From Porogramme epimiltina (lineage: Eukaryota > Basidiomycota > Agaricomycetes > Polyporales > Polyporaceae): 44,640 nucleotides of DNA. The translations under genes and the position numbers were made by a program. The DNA lies in the NCBI GenBank assembly GCA_900155495.1, contig FTLJ01000367.1:1-44640 (forward strand), read 5' to 3'. The notes below the pieces were generated by a model. The model had not been told where the DNA came from. It saw only the letters and a list, made by a program, of their open reading frames with translations, and ran no database searches. This document shows positions 20,636 through 32,531 of the stretch, in pieces (the stretch's first letter is position 1; each line of letters starts with the position of its first letter).

Positions 20636-23600
20636 TTATATAGATTCCAGCTCTGCATGGCCAAAGTCAGCATCGCGAACGGGAACAAAAGGGAAGGGAA
20701 GATCACGCACAGAACGCCACTTGAGTCCCCAGTGCTCGTTGATGGGGCCATCGATGCCGAACGAGACGCCCTTGAACCACCAGAAACAGGCGAGAATAGT
20801 GAAGACGCTGACGCCGAAGACGATGCGCTTCGTGCGGACGGAGAGCCGGCGAGCGGTAAAGACGAAGTGGTCCAGGAGGTGGGCGAGCATGAGGACCGAG
20901 AAGTAGAGGGTTGGGAGCTATTATAGGGCATCATTAGCAAACAGAGCAGACACAAAGGGAGGCAGGACGCACGTAGTGGTGGATGTAGGTCACACGGCCC
21001 ATGATCATGAAAGGAACTACGAGATCGTCAGCCTCGACCATAGAGATACGAACGGTAGAACTTACTGTAGTGGAGGCCCCAGCCAACCATAGCGATCTTG
21101 CCGACGTACAAGAAGTGCTCCCACTCCCCTGCAGCACCGATACTGATCAGCTATACACCCCCAGGGAAGCGACCGAAGACACTTACTCGGCTCCATATCG
21201 ACATACTTCCTCTGCTGGCGCATGAAGTACACGACGGCGGTGATCGCGCCGACGACGAGACTGACGGTGCCGCCCCACCAGATGACGGGGAGTCCGACGA
21301 GGTAGTACTTGATCTGATGGTCGCCCCAACCGCACATGCGCAGGCCGACGCGGAGGAGCGGCCAGTCGGTCGGCTTGGACGCGAGGATGTCCTCCTTGTC
21401 CGGGTCCGGGATCAGCGCGTTGTTCGAGGTGGCCATCGCGACGTTCAGGTGCCAGAAGTCGCGGAAGAACGGCGACTTATACAGCTTCATCTCGCCCGGG
21501 GGAACTGAATGAAGCGATGAGGAAACCTGTTACAGTGGAGAAGGAATAGGATGACTCACGGCGGTCGTTCCAGTGGCTCTCGATGTTCCAGTAGGTGTGG
21601 ATGTCCGTCGGATCATTCTCCTTCTCGCAGCTGACCTCGATCTGTTTGAAACCCCACTGAGGGAGTACAGCGTTCGCCGCGCGGAGATAACAGCCCGAGG
21701 ACCAGTGGCGGAAGCGCAGGCGGGTCGTGAGCGAATGAATGCGTTCATACTTGTCCTTGGAGCCACGATGAATGTCGTCGACGACCTCGGTGATCCAGTA
21801 GTCCTGGTTGTCGCCCACGGTCGAGTTACCGTAGCACGACACTTCATTGTTGAGCTTGGTGACCGGCGCCGGGATCGGGTGTGAATGCAAGTTGCGTGTC
21901 GTCGACACGTGTCGGAACATGATGTTGTCGCCGTCCTTGAGGAAGCGAATCGGGGCCTCAGGGTCATATGGTGCCTCATCCCAACGGGGCATGATGATCC
22001 AGTCGTTGTTCTCGTCCTTGTAGTGGTAGCATGTGACTTGCTGCTGCTCAGAGCCGACGGGGTAGGTCTGGATGTGAGAATGTAGAAGACCGCCTCCCCA
22101 GCCCATGTTTTTGAGAGTAATCTTGGAGCCGTACGCAATATCTGGAAGGCGATTAGTACGTGCTGAGTATGTTTGAGAAGGAGTTTTGCGCACCCAGAGG
22201 GTTTTGTGCGAACGCGTTTCCTTCCAGGTTCGCTTGGAAGAGAGAGCTCATTTGCGCGTCACCAGGGCCAGAGTGGTTGAGGACCAAGAAGTGCATCTTG
22301 AATGTTAGCATGTAGACCATTGCGGGCAGGACGATGAGGCATCCAACACGGGCAATCCAATGCCTCGCTTGGTCACGCTGAAGAAGCACTGAGGACGACG
22401 CAACAGGGCCGGATTGTAAGAAGACGCACCCATGACATCTTCAAGTCTCCGAACTTCTCCCAGAGGTCCTCGAGTGTGTATGCGCCAACGAGTAATGTCG
22501 CGAAGAATCCAATCCATTTGACACTGTTTCCTGATCAGACCATAGGCTCATGTCAAGATAGACCCGACTCACCTGCACACGCAGCCAATGTTGTAACCAG
22601 TCATGGCCAGCCAGAACCACCAGTCGAAGGAGAACGATCTACGCGGCATGGCATTAGCGTCCTCTTCAACCTCGACTCGGACATTGGCACGTACCGGTAT
22701 TGTTGATTGTGGAATTTAGTAAGACAGAAGACGGTAGTGAACGTGAAGAACAGCAGCATGGCGTCCAAGAGAATGAAACGGGAGATTGTTAACCAGCCCA
22801 CGTCTAACGTCCGTGCACCATCAGCATCTTGCACTGCACATAACATGTAGCTCGCCGCAAATCAATGGAGCACTCCGACGAGCACTTGTTTTGAGGGGCC
22901 CTCGCCACCCACAGCGCCGAGCGAATCGGATCCCCTACTGCCCTCAAAGCGCCAGGTCCCTTTGACTGGCCTCCTCCCAGACAAGTGTTGACGTTCGCGC
23001 ACCACCAACGCGCAGCGAGCTATACCAAGATAGAGGACTCACCGCAAAGAACCATCAGTGCAACCAAGTGGCACGCCATGGGGCTCATGCCGAGCTCAAC
23101 AGCGGTGTACCACCCGAGCGGCACGAGCGCGACGCCGAACGTGGCGAGCATGACGCGCATGGCCACGTACGGCACCGTCTCGGGGTACGTCGCGCCGCTC
23201 TCGAACGCGAACGAGCCGTCGTACCCGGACAGCAGGCCGACGAAGCCGACGAGCATCTTGCCCAGCGGCGGGTGCACGTCGAAGTAGAACTCGCGCTTGA
23301 GGTAGTGCGAGCCGAACTTGCCGAAGTGCGCCTCGTCCCAGACGACGACGTTCGACTTGCCGATCGCGTGGAAGCGCGTCCAGCACGAGAGGAGGGTGTA
23401 GATGATCGGGGGGATGTGTTCGAGGTTCTGGAGGAAGAACTCGCGCTGTGGGCGGCAGAGGCATGGTGGCAGCGGGCGAGAGCGAGCGATGGGGTGGCAC
23501 AGGACGACGGTCAGTCACTCGGAGGGTAGTGTGCGTAGCACAGGCGACGTACGACAGAGGTCGGGGGAGGAGGCGGGGGTCTGCGTGGCCGGCCGCTGCT

Positions 23601-23768
23601 GATGGGTCCCCTCGCGGTCTTCATTTTGGAGTAGACATCCTTGCCCTCGTGGTCGAAGGCGTCGTACTCGAGCCCCTTCTCTGCGCCGGTACCTGCGAAG
23701 GCGGCGTCGGGTCCTGTTGCAGGGCCGGGGCCGCGGGCGACCCGTCTGCGAGCCTTGTCCTCGGACAT
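20636..23768 (-). CDS. Pmt2-type dolichyl-phosphate-mannose protein mannosyltransferase
   Basis: Eleven exons on the minus strand (23768-23553, 23445-23043, 22803-22695, 22638-22573, 22523-22430, 22377-22194, 22141-21560, 21504-21187, 21128-21066, 21016-20973, 20917-20636) give 786 residues. The enzyme transfers mannose from dolichyl-phosphate-mannose to Ser/Thr of secretory proteins in the ER membrane, usually as a Pmt1-Pmt2 heterodimer. The catalytic Asp109-Glu110 pair lies in [18 protein letters not shown]. Residues about 355-550 carry the MIR repeats, with [13 protein letters not shown] and [11 protein letters not shown], closest in wording to yeast Pmt2. The C-terminal third has several hydrophobic helices, including the [19 protein letters not shown] segment. 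An in-frame ATG at 23951 could add 61 residues; 23768 is preferred because MSEDKARRR resembles the usual short cytosolic start. Intron 2 (22804-23042) is 239 nt against about 50-60 nt for most others. Confidence 0.93.
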
Positions 23769-24335
23769 GTAGTGTATCGGGAGCTCGTCCTCTCTAGGAC
23801 TGTCGCGGTGCGCTGGCGGGTGGGGGTGCTGGGCTTGCCAGTAGGCGGTGTGCTGGGTGGGGTGGGGGATCTCCTCGAAGTCGGAAGACGAGCGTGCGCC
23901 GTCCTCGAAGGGTGGACCGAGATCAAGAGCAACTTGTCCGGTTGGCCTCATCAGCCAGGCTGGCTAGGTCGATGCGGGCTGCCGCGGCGGCGACTGGCGA
24001 GGTCAGGGTGGCAAACGGGGTACTCGGGCGTCTACGCTTACCCGCCCGCCTTCTGCAGACCTCCGCTGCGGTCTCCGTACTGCCACCGCAGCACATCGGA
24101 CATCCTGACGTGGCGGGCGCAGCAGCCGCCCCGCCGCACACCCAGCCGCCAGCGGCCGTTCCTCGCATATCCCCTTGCGGCTCGGCACACGGACATGGCA
24201 GGCGCGGCGATAGCAATATACTTTTCAGGTACTACAGAGATACATGCAGAGACAGAAACGAGAGAACACGACCGAGAAGAGAGGAAGAGCAGGACGGCAA
24301 ACGAGCGCTGGAACCAGGAACTTTTGGTACACGGC
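23769..24335 (-). promoter_or_regulatory. region between fibrillarin stop and Pmt2 start
   Basis: A 567 bp gap between two minus-strand genes; it should hold the fibrillarin 3' UTR and the Pmt2 promoter. The part 23769-23951 is open in frame with Pmt2 and reads as plausible protein (rich in Pro, His, Glu), so the true Pmt2 start could be upstream. No TATA box is evident. Confidence 0.4.
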
Positions 24336-25653
24336 TTACTTCTTCTGCCCGTGTCGTAGGTAGACAGCTGCCAGTCGACATTGTGCTCAGCGTCGCTAGC
24401 AGTATAATCAAGAAGGTCCACATACCTGTCACCATAGCGTGATCACGCTCATAAGGTTCCAGCGTAACCTGCTCAATGGGTTTGATGTTGTGCTCCCGGA
24501 AGTAGTCCACCTCGCGTTGGAACACAGCCTCCGGCGCCACTGTCGAGTCGATACAGCTCGCCTTGATAGAGATGACGATGTGTCCCTCGTTTTTGAGGAA
24601 GTATTCAGCATTCAGGTGGACGATACGCGCCTGGTCCGGCTGGGCAACATCTGCGAAGATGACGTCGACAGTGGACAAGAGCATGCGGTACCGCTGGGGT
24701 GAACGGGCATCCTCGATGATGGCTACAGGTTCGCGGGGTCAGATGGGATATGAAATCACAGAAAAGCGGAAAGGGGGGCGGGCTGGTGTAAATGAAGGAA
24801 GGTATAAAACTCACGGATGACGTTCGTCCGCTTCTTCGCCATGCCGATCAGGTCACGACCTGACCGGAGAGAGAATTCGACGGCGTAGACGGTGCCCTCC
24901 TGTATCATAGCCGTTAGGTCGCCCATATAAGCACCGAAACCAGAAGCACTCACAGGCCCGACAATATCAGCAACGTGCGAAACACTGGTACCACTCGCGG
25001 CACCGAGGTAAAGCACCTTTTTCCCAGGCGCGATGAACATGCTGTCGAGACCGCCGAGGACACCCGCCGCGAGCTTGCTACGGAAGGGGTTCCACACACG
25101 GTACTCGACCTTGGTGCCGTCCACACCGCCGTCGATGGATATCCGCTTCTCGCCGTACACGGCCTCGCCGGGGACAAGGTTCTTCGTGACGAGCAAACTC
25201 TCCTTGCCCTCCGCAATGAAAACGCCGGGGTGCCTGTGGGGCTTGAGGATGACGTTCGAGCCGCCCCTCGCACCACCGCGGCCTCCCCCACGCCCACCGC
25301 GCCCGCGGGGAGCACCACGTCCACCGCCGCCACGCCCGGGAGGGCCGCCACGCTTGGTTACCCCTCCACCGCGACCTCCGCCTGCAAGTTTGGTTAGCAT
25401 AGACGCACTGCGGTAACCTAGGGGTGTCTACACGCACCAAAACCGCCGCGTCCAGGAGGACCACCACGGCCCCGGGGAGCACCCCTCGATCCTCCTCCAC
25501 CACGACCTCCACCACGACCTCCACCACGACCGCCTCCAAAGCCGCCGCGTCCGCCAGATGCACCTACACACCCAAAGCACAAAAGCAAGATACGGGGTAT
25601 ATGTTAGCGATATGAAACGTTCTAGTAATGTATGCATGCGTACCAAAAGCCAT
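24336..25653 (-). CDS. NOP1: fibrillarin, rRNA 2'-O-methyltransferase
   Basis: Six exons on the minus strand (25653-25644, 25563-25438, 25381-24954, 24899-24815, 24722-24426, 24367-24336) give 325 residues, normal for the family. Fibrillarin is the methyltransferase of nucleolar box C/D snoRNPs: it uses SAM to methylate ribose 2'-OH in pre-rRNA and also methylates histone H2A Gln. Residues 4-87 form the Gly/Arg-rich (GAR) domain, itself interrupted by an intron. Then follow [13 protein letters not shown], the SAM-binding [41 protein letters not shown] and the terminal [12 protein letters not shown]. The first coding exon is only 10 nt (ATG plus two codons and one base), a common design in fungal NOP1 genes. 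It is divergent from the transporter gene. Confidence 0.96.
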
Positions 25654-26321
25654 CGTGTTGTCTGAAGCGGTCCTAGTGTAGGAAATAGGCCGTTGATGGG
25701 GCTGCGTGCAAGGACGTACAGGAGGCACCGGCGAGAGTTCTGTAGGGTAGAAATTTTGGAAGGCGCCCGAGCTCTGGGGGGGTGAGCGCCAATTCCCACG
25801 TGCAATTTTGACCCCGGTGCGTCCCATGTGACGGTCCGGTGACCGGTCCGCCCTCTTCTCACAGTTCACTTATTAGAGACTTCAACGTTTTCAACCTTGC
25901 CGAGTCTAACCTCACGCACTCTCTTCAGGGCCAACGATGTGGGAGAGGATGATGCAGATTCTGCGTTGCCTGTGTCCGACGCTGCGTGGTGGTAACATCC
26001 AAGAGCGTCATATTCAGTGTAAATCCTTCAGCAGTTTCACGTAATGACTCAGCCTGGTTTTCGTGCTTGATCACACGGTACATTTTCATGACAATTCTCG
26101 CCGGCTGCCGCGGAGCCCGCGCTTTATTCTCCTAATCCCCAGAGCACACCGAGGCGTTAAAACCTGGCCTAGAGTGAGTCAGTCGCCTTCGGGACTCCGT
26201 CGGACTCTTCTCTGGTCTCTCTCTGTCACCCCGTCGCAGGACCGCCTTTCGTCCTCCCCTTCCTCCTTCTGACGACTCAGAACTCGTACAAGTCCCCATC
26301 TACTCAAGACTTCAAACGGAG
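25654..26321. promoter_or_regulatory. divergent intergenic region between fibrillarin and the transporter
   Basis: A 668 bp gap between genes read outward, hence two promoters. A C/T-rich stretch (about 26190-26280) precedes the transporter ATG and fits its 5' UTR. No strong TATA box is seen on either strand. Open frames on the minus strand here are shadows. Confidence 0.4.
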
Positions 26322-28334
26322 ATGACGCAGCCTGAGGTTATCGAACACTCTGACGCCTCTTCCGCCCGCACGGTCCCCTACGACGGCGAAGACAAGAAGG
26401 ACCAGACAGAGATCTCCGAAAAGGACGGAGAACTCAAAAAAGACCTCGCCACCGCGGTTGAGGAGTACGTCGAGCAGTCGGAAAACGCTCTGTACGGCGA
26501 GCACCCCGACGGAGGACTTCGCGCGTGGTTAGTTGTTATTGGGGTGAGTTCTCCGCCTTTGTGCTGAACCTTGTGTTCTGACGCCGGAACTGTGCGTCAG
26601 TGTGCGGCTGGTACATGTGGAACATTTGGTTTAGTGAACGCTTGGGGGGTGAGTAGTACATCTTGGCATGACTACATTTACGGACGCGCTAAGACGCCGT
26701 CGTAGGTGTTTCAAGCATACTACACCGAGACCGTCCTCACTGGTACATCCGCCTCATCAATGTGAGTGACGTTCAGTGCCCCGCCACACTCTTGTACTCA
26801 AGGAGAGACGCAGAGCATGGATTGGTTCTGTGCAGGTATATCCCCGCTTTCTGTCATACGCGAATATACATACTTAACCTCCCTCCAGTATGCCCTCATC
26901 TTCCTCCCCGGCCTATTCGTTGGACGACTTTTCGACATGGGTTATACAAAAGCGCCGCTGGGCTTAGCTAGTGTGATGCTCGTCGCCACGACCTTCCTCA
27001 CGGCCCAGTGCAAAGAATACTGGCAGTTCATTCTCTGCCAGGGAATCGCGACTGGCGTACGTGGCTACCTTGGGCGCCATCCGCAGAGGATACTGAATGT
27101 TCTTGCAGGTTGCTTGTGGAATAATATTCGGGACAATCATCGCGGTGCCCGCTCACTGGTTCAAACGCAAACTCGGCGCCGCTCTGGGAGTCATGGCCCT
27201 CGGCTCAAGCTGTGGGGGGACACTATACCCGATCATTGTTCGCAACCTGATTGAACGAGTGGGGTACGTCGCTGTCACCTTGTTTGAACCCTGCGATTGT
27301 AGTCTCATTGATATTGCCATGCTACAGCTTCCAATGGACGATGCGGATCCTTGGCTTCATTGAGATCTTCCTGCTCGGGTTCCAGTTCGCTGTAAGTCAA
27401 CCATTGCCATTAAACACCTTTCTATTAAGGGCTGATGTTCTTATGTAGACGGTAGAGCGCCGCCTCCCACCAAAACCACGCTCTGGTCCCTTCATTGACC
27501 TCTCCGCATTCAAGTCTGCGCCGTTCACGCTCTACAGCCTCTCGAGTTTCATGTGCTTCTTTGGCATCTACACAGTGCGTATCGAAGGATTGTTGTCACA
27601 ATAAAGAAGGCTAACATGCGGGATAGGTTCTTACATACATAGATGTGAGCGCGGTCTCTGAAGGCATTTCCGACCAATTCGCATTCTACCTGCTATCGAT
27701 CGCCAACGCATGCTCTGCTGTTGGTCGTATCACTGGAGGTCTAGCTGCGGACCGTACAGGTATGTACACCCGCTCCCAGAAGTCTGCACCCTGAAGTTTA
27801 CATTATCCTCTCGTAGGCCCACTCAACGTCATGACACCAGCGACTCTGATCGCCGGAATCATGACATACATCTGGCCGTTCGCGACAAGTGTCGGCGGCA
27901 ACATTGGTGTCGCCATCGTCTACGGGTTCGTAACCTTTATATCTTCTGGTCCATTGCTTCTCTCCACCGTGCTGACTTCCCTTATTCTTCCATGCAACAG
28001 TGCGTCTTCGGGCGTGTACGTCTCCCTCCTCACCGCGCCGATTGTCCGGATGAGCAAAACGCAAGAGGTGGGCGTGCGTGCGGGGATGAGCATGACGCTC
28101 GTCGCCCTCAGCGCGATCGCAGGCCCGCCCATCTCAGGTGCCATCAACGGCCTAACAGGCGGGTTCAAGTTTACGGGTGTCTACGCAGGTGCGTTATTCC
28201 CGCCAAATGCGCGGGTCAAGTCGAGGTGCTTACCGATGTCACTCCATGGTACAGGGTCGGCCGTGATGCTCTCTGTTGGACTTATGATTGCAGCACGATA
28301 CGCTATCCTCGGGAAGTTCTGGGGCAAGTGTTAG
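26322..28334 (+). CDS. monocarboxylate-type MFS transporter
   Basis: Twelve exons (26322-26543, 26601-26648, 26706-26761, 26814-26835, 26889-27056, 27109-27263, 27328-27391, 27449-27574, 27627-27759, 27817-27925, 28001-28188, 28255-28334) give 456 residues. The N-terminal 60 residues are acidic and cytosolic, then PDGGLRAWLVVIG starts the first membrane helix, as in fungal Mch/monocarboxylate transporter-like proteins. AYYTETVLTGTSASSIAWIGSVQ is split over three exons and is diagnostic of this group. RITGGLAADR is the loop motif between later helices and GKFWGKC is the C-terminus. Despite the family name, yeast Mch proteins have not been shown to carry monocarboxylates, so the substrate is open. 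Introns 10 (75 nt, unusual donor GTTCGT) and 11 (66 nt) are multiples of three without stops. Exon 4 is only 22 nt. Confidence 0.9.
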
Positions 28335-28938
28335 CTGGCGCCTGCGGGAGCGGTGCTCATACGGACATTTACGACTGTTCTCTGGAGTTCCCTGGGGTCG
28401 GCCTCTTGCTTACACCATCACGATTAATGACATAGACGAATCTAGAAAAATGCGTTCCGGTGTCACTCGTTCAGCGCGATTATCACGCAATTTGCCTCCA
28501 GGAAGTCTTCACGAAGACGAATGCTTTCAATCACCTTTGCCTGATACGATGACCTTCCCCTCCACAGAGGATGCTTCGGAAGGCATGCTGAGCTCAAACG
28601 AGTCCACCGATTTGTCAGCAGAAGACAAGGAGCTTCGAAGCATACTTGTACAGAGTTCGTGTGGTTCTTTGGGGGCCGGGCGGGGGCCTCTGGTGACGAA
28701 ACATTCACATCAGAGAAATGAGTTGAATACTGCGTCAGAAATAGCTGAACAGTAGCAGAAGACTGCTTAAACTTCTCTTCACACTATGTACACGCATCAC
28801 TCGCACGCATTCCCAGAATCCTAAATGTATCGAACAGACTAGTACTGGCACAGTAACGTAGCGGCTGCAACAATACTAACGAGCGACTGCAACGACAGCA
28901 ACGACGAACCGATAAACTAAAGCCTGCTAATCAAGTGT
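28335..28938. other. convergent intergenic region with a weak small ORF
   Basis: A 604 bp gap between the stops of the transporter and the deubiquitinase. A plus-strand ORF from 28450 to 28755 could encode 101 residues rich in Ser and Glu, but it starts 116 bp after the transporter stop, has mixed codon use and no domain. It is most likely 3' UTR or chance. No RNA gene is seen. Confidence 0.35.
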
Positions 28939-31938
28939 CTAGTTTGTCCGTGTGGGGCCCCACGAGCTCATCCGCCGGTAAAAGAGCAAGTATGGCTGAC
29001 GGTCTTCGCGCTCTTGCCCGCCAAAGACATCCTCAGGACGGACGTCCGAGACGAGCTCGTCGTCGATCCGTATCCAAGCAGCACGCGGGCGCTCTGAGAG
29101 CTCACGGTTCGGGTGCAACACGTCGAGAGTGTAGTGCCCGCCCGACGCCGACGGACCGTGGTGGTAAAGAACTATGAGTTGAACGTCGGTTAGATGGCTG
29201 GAAGAGAAGGAAAAGTGTGAGCAAACGAACCTCCGAACAGCTGGTATTTTATGGTTTGCGCAGTCTTCTTCGCAGGCGAGATGATTTCTGCGAAGGAGGT
29301 AACGTCACATTAGCTCCCAAGGTGAAGGATGTTGTGAAGACAAGAAACTGACCAGCCGGAATGTCTAGCTCTGCCGAGAACGACACTTGCTTGCCAACCT
29401 TGACCACGTCCCCGACCTTGGTGTCGTAGAGGAAGCGCTTCATGTGCAGAATGAGCACGCGCGGGAGCTCATCGATCAGCACCTGCTGCGTCGCATCGAG
29501 GAGTGCACCAGGCCGCGTCGGGATGGTGATCTGCACTGGCTGGGGATGCGAGATGTGGCGTATGGCTTCCCGGAGGGAGGTTACGTCCTCGGGTTGAATA
29601 TCGAGCTGCAGCGATCGCCAGTCCTCGATCGTAATCGAGTCGCGTTGGTGCGGTGTGTGCAGTGTCGAGCGGAATTTGCCCCCGAAGATGCGTGTGATAG
29701 GTGAATCGGTCGATTTTGCCTATGGCAGCGGCTTATCAACAACTGATCGTACAGAACGCGAGCTAAAAAGTCAAAAAGCTTACAGTCCTGGTGTTGACAG
29801 CCTTGTTCTTCTTCCCGACTTCCATCCAGCCATCGTCATGTGACGATTCTTCCTCGGGGGCCTTCGCAGGGTCTTTAGGTTGCAGCGACTGAGCTATAGA
29901 GAGGAGCTCCTCCTCAAGAGTGTCCAGGAAGAATCCGAGGAACTCTTCTGCGTCTTCCTGATGTCCGCCCTGTAGTTATTGGATTAGCGCGAGAAGTGGA
30001 AGAGAAGGGAAAAATAATTACAATCATGCTCGCGAACCGTTTCTTCTCCTTCATGGCGTCGTAAACGTAGCTCGGAATAAAGCTATCCAACACGTCGAAA
30101 GAATCGTCCTCGCGTTCCTTGCCCTTCGACTTCGAGCTCGATTCCACGGGCGCCGGCGGGTCCGGCACGAACTCCTTGAGGAACTGAATAGTCGCGTCAA
30201 CGAGGGGCGTTGCCTTCGTGCCTTCACGCTGTGAACCAACGACAGGACCGGCAAGATGCCTGCGCAGCTCGGAGAAGAACCGGTGAAATGGCGGGCAGTA
30301 CACAAGAACCTGCAGCACTGCGTTGGCAAAACACATGTTGCCCGTGTTTACGAGCCCACGAGGGCGAATCTTCATCGATGCTGCAGTATGGGCGGCGGAG
30401 CCGGACGGGCCCTCGTTGAGTAGATGGAGGAGCTCATTGCGGTTCGCGGTAGCGACAGAGACACCAGGGACCGGGGCTGGCGCGTGCCCTGCGGTAGCTG
30501 GGACCGAGAATCCGACCACGTTCGACACTGGAAGACGAGACTTGGATGATGAGGCGGCAGTATCCGAATGAAGCAAGGACGCCCATGACTTCTTTGGCCC
30601 AGGAGGGGGTTTCGTTGAGGGAATGGGTGCGGGTGGCGCTACCACCGTAGGAGCTGGCGCGTTGGCGGGCTGAGGTGTTGAGGGTTCAGTCGTCTCTACG
30701 GCGACATCGGTAGTCGCAGGCTCGGCTTTTGCCTCCGTATGATCAGGAACAACCGGCTTGGGAGGTGGGTCAACCGCAGCGGAGACGGATGTGGCGCATG
30801 AATATGGCGAGCCGGGTACTGGGGTGTCTGCGGCCAAGGAACCTGCCGGAGTCGTCTCCGTCGTGGACGATGAAGGGGCTCCCGAGGGTTCGGAAGAGCT
30901 TTCTTCAGTGTCGATCATTACTGCATTGGAAGCGCGGAGCAGGGCGGCGCGACGGGGTTTAGGGGACGCGGGGGGAGAGGGAAGGTCCAGGGCCTTCTGC
31001 ACTACGTCTTCTGGGGGGAACGCTCGGTTAGAGATAATAATCCCTGGGGCAAGGGAAGGATCTCCGGGGCGCCTCGACCAGATAACGAAGGAAGAATTGA
31101 GGGCATTGAAAGAAATCGGGGCAGGCGAAGGAGTACGTGGGATAGCAACTTCGGGGCCATCCTCCGTAGTGGGATCTTCCAACAATTCCTGGGATGGCTC
31201 AGGAGACTGCAGAGGTGCCTCAGTCTCCACGTGAGCGGTTGGTTCCTCGACGGGAAGGGGAACGGGCTGCGGCAGAGATTGCTCCATGACTCCGCTAACC
31301 GGAGACGACTTCATGGGGGCTGTGTCGCTGATAACTTCAACAGGAGGGGGTAGAGGAAGGTGATGAGGATCCAGTGGCGGCAGAGGGGGAAGCTGAGGGG
31401 GCTGGGGTTGATGAAGCTGCGGAATATGTTGTGGTGGAAGCATAGGCGAAAGCGTAGGCAATTGTTTAGGCAGAGGCGACAGTGCCTGCCCCTGCCATCC
31501 ATGAGGGTATGGTCCGTTAGGCTGTGGGTGATGATACGGTGATCCGTAAGGGACCTGATGGTGTGGGTGCGGGTGGGGGGTGAACTTTTGCTGGTGATTG
31601 TAGGGGCTAGCAGGCGACAACGGCGGGGGTGTCTGAACAGACACCGGCGGTGGCATATGGTGTGCTGGGACTGGCTGGTAGTGATACGCAGGACCACCAC
31701 CTCTGTGGGTGTTGTAGCGACCACGGCCGGCGCCGTTTATCCTAGGTGAAGCTGGCTGGTGCATAGGCGCGTGCCCCGCATGCCCATTGACGTTCATAGG
31801 CGGCATATGATACTGGTAGTACGGTGCCGGAGCAGGCGCCGGCGTATAGCCGTAATGCGGGGGTGGAGGAGGCGGAGGCGGGTGATGATAGTAGGACGGC
31901 CCCGGCTGAGGGAGATATGGGGTGTGCGGACTTGCCAT
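28939..31938 (-). CDS. Ubp3/USP10-type ubiquitin carboxyl-terminal hydrolase
   Basis: Five exons on the minus strand (31938-30022, 29969-29784, 29719-29353, 29287-29231, 29171-28939) give 919 residues. The first 525 residues are Pro/Ser/His-rich and probably disordered. The USP domain fills residues 526-919: the Cys box GLVNTGNMCFANAVLQ has catalytic Cys536, QEDAEEFLGFFLD follows after intron 1, then LPRVLILHMKRFLYD, and the His box ASGGHYTLDVLH has His855. The NMCF wording, with Met and Phe where most USPs have Thr and Tyr, is close to Ubp3/USP10. Yeast Ubp3 with Bre5 deubiquitinates Sec23 and ribosomal proteins and is needed for ribophagy; mammalian USP10 reverses ZNF598-dependent 40S ubiquitination. 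No Bre5 partner is seen here. It is divergent from the coiled-coil gene. Confidence 0.93.
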
Positions 31939-32531
31939 CTGGAATTGGCATGCACCGGCGGTAGCGATCGCAAGAGAAGGTTATGAATACCTCGCGCGAG
32001 TCTAAAGCAGTTGGGAGCGTACCGAGATAGTCTAAACGGTTTGTGATCACGGTGAAGGCTATCGAACGGACAACATATGCTTCTGCGCCGCGGAAATAAC
32101 TAGGACGGCGGGGCGGCTCGGGGTCTGATTGCGCGGGACGGAGGAGTGGGTGGTCGTGCGGTAACCTTGAAGAGCGTGACGCGGTGCGGTTTGACGGTAA
32201 AGTTGGAGAGCGATGTTGAGCGCGATGAGCGACTAATAGTGTGCGGTAGCGGAGCGATTTTAAGAGACGAAGAGCGACGGCGCTGGAGGGGATCAACGGC
32301 GAGGGCGAGGTCAGAGACGACGAGGACTTGACGAGGACGGGGATCCCACTTTCCCAAGGATCGCACGCCCTCGTGCCACAGCGGAGTTCATGTGCCAGAA
32401 CTCCGCTGCACCACTCTCTGCTTGAGTCAGCGTCCGCGATGATGGACTTCAATGTCCGACAGCACGGGACCCAAGGATCCCGTCGAGTTTACGCACAGGT
32501 TTACGTGCACCCAACGTGCTGCAGCACGCAC
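31939..32531. promoter_or_regulatory. divergent intergenic region between deubiquitinase and coiled-coil gene
   Basis: A 593 bp gap between genes read outward, so both promoters should be here. It is GC-rich and has no clear TATA box. Open frames on both strands (for example 31742-32452 minus) overlap the start of the deubiquitinase in another frame and are taken as shadows. Confidence 0.4.

Noticed and set aside
23096..23518. Alternative minus-strand frame over Pmt2 exon 2
   Set aside because: The neighbouring frame contains the diagnostic DEAHFGKFG and DVHPPLGK motifs.
28450..28755. 101-codon ORF after the transporter gene
   Set aside because: No codon bias, domain or own promoter; probably 3' UTR. 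Described only in the intergenic entry.
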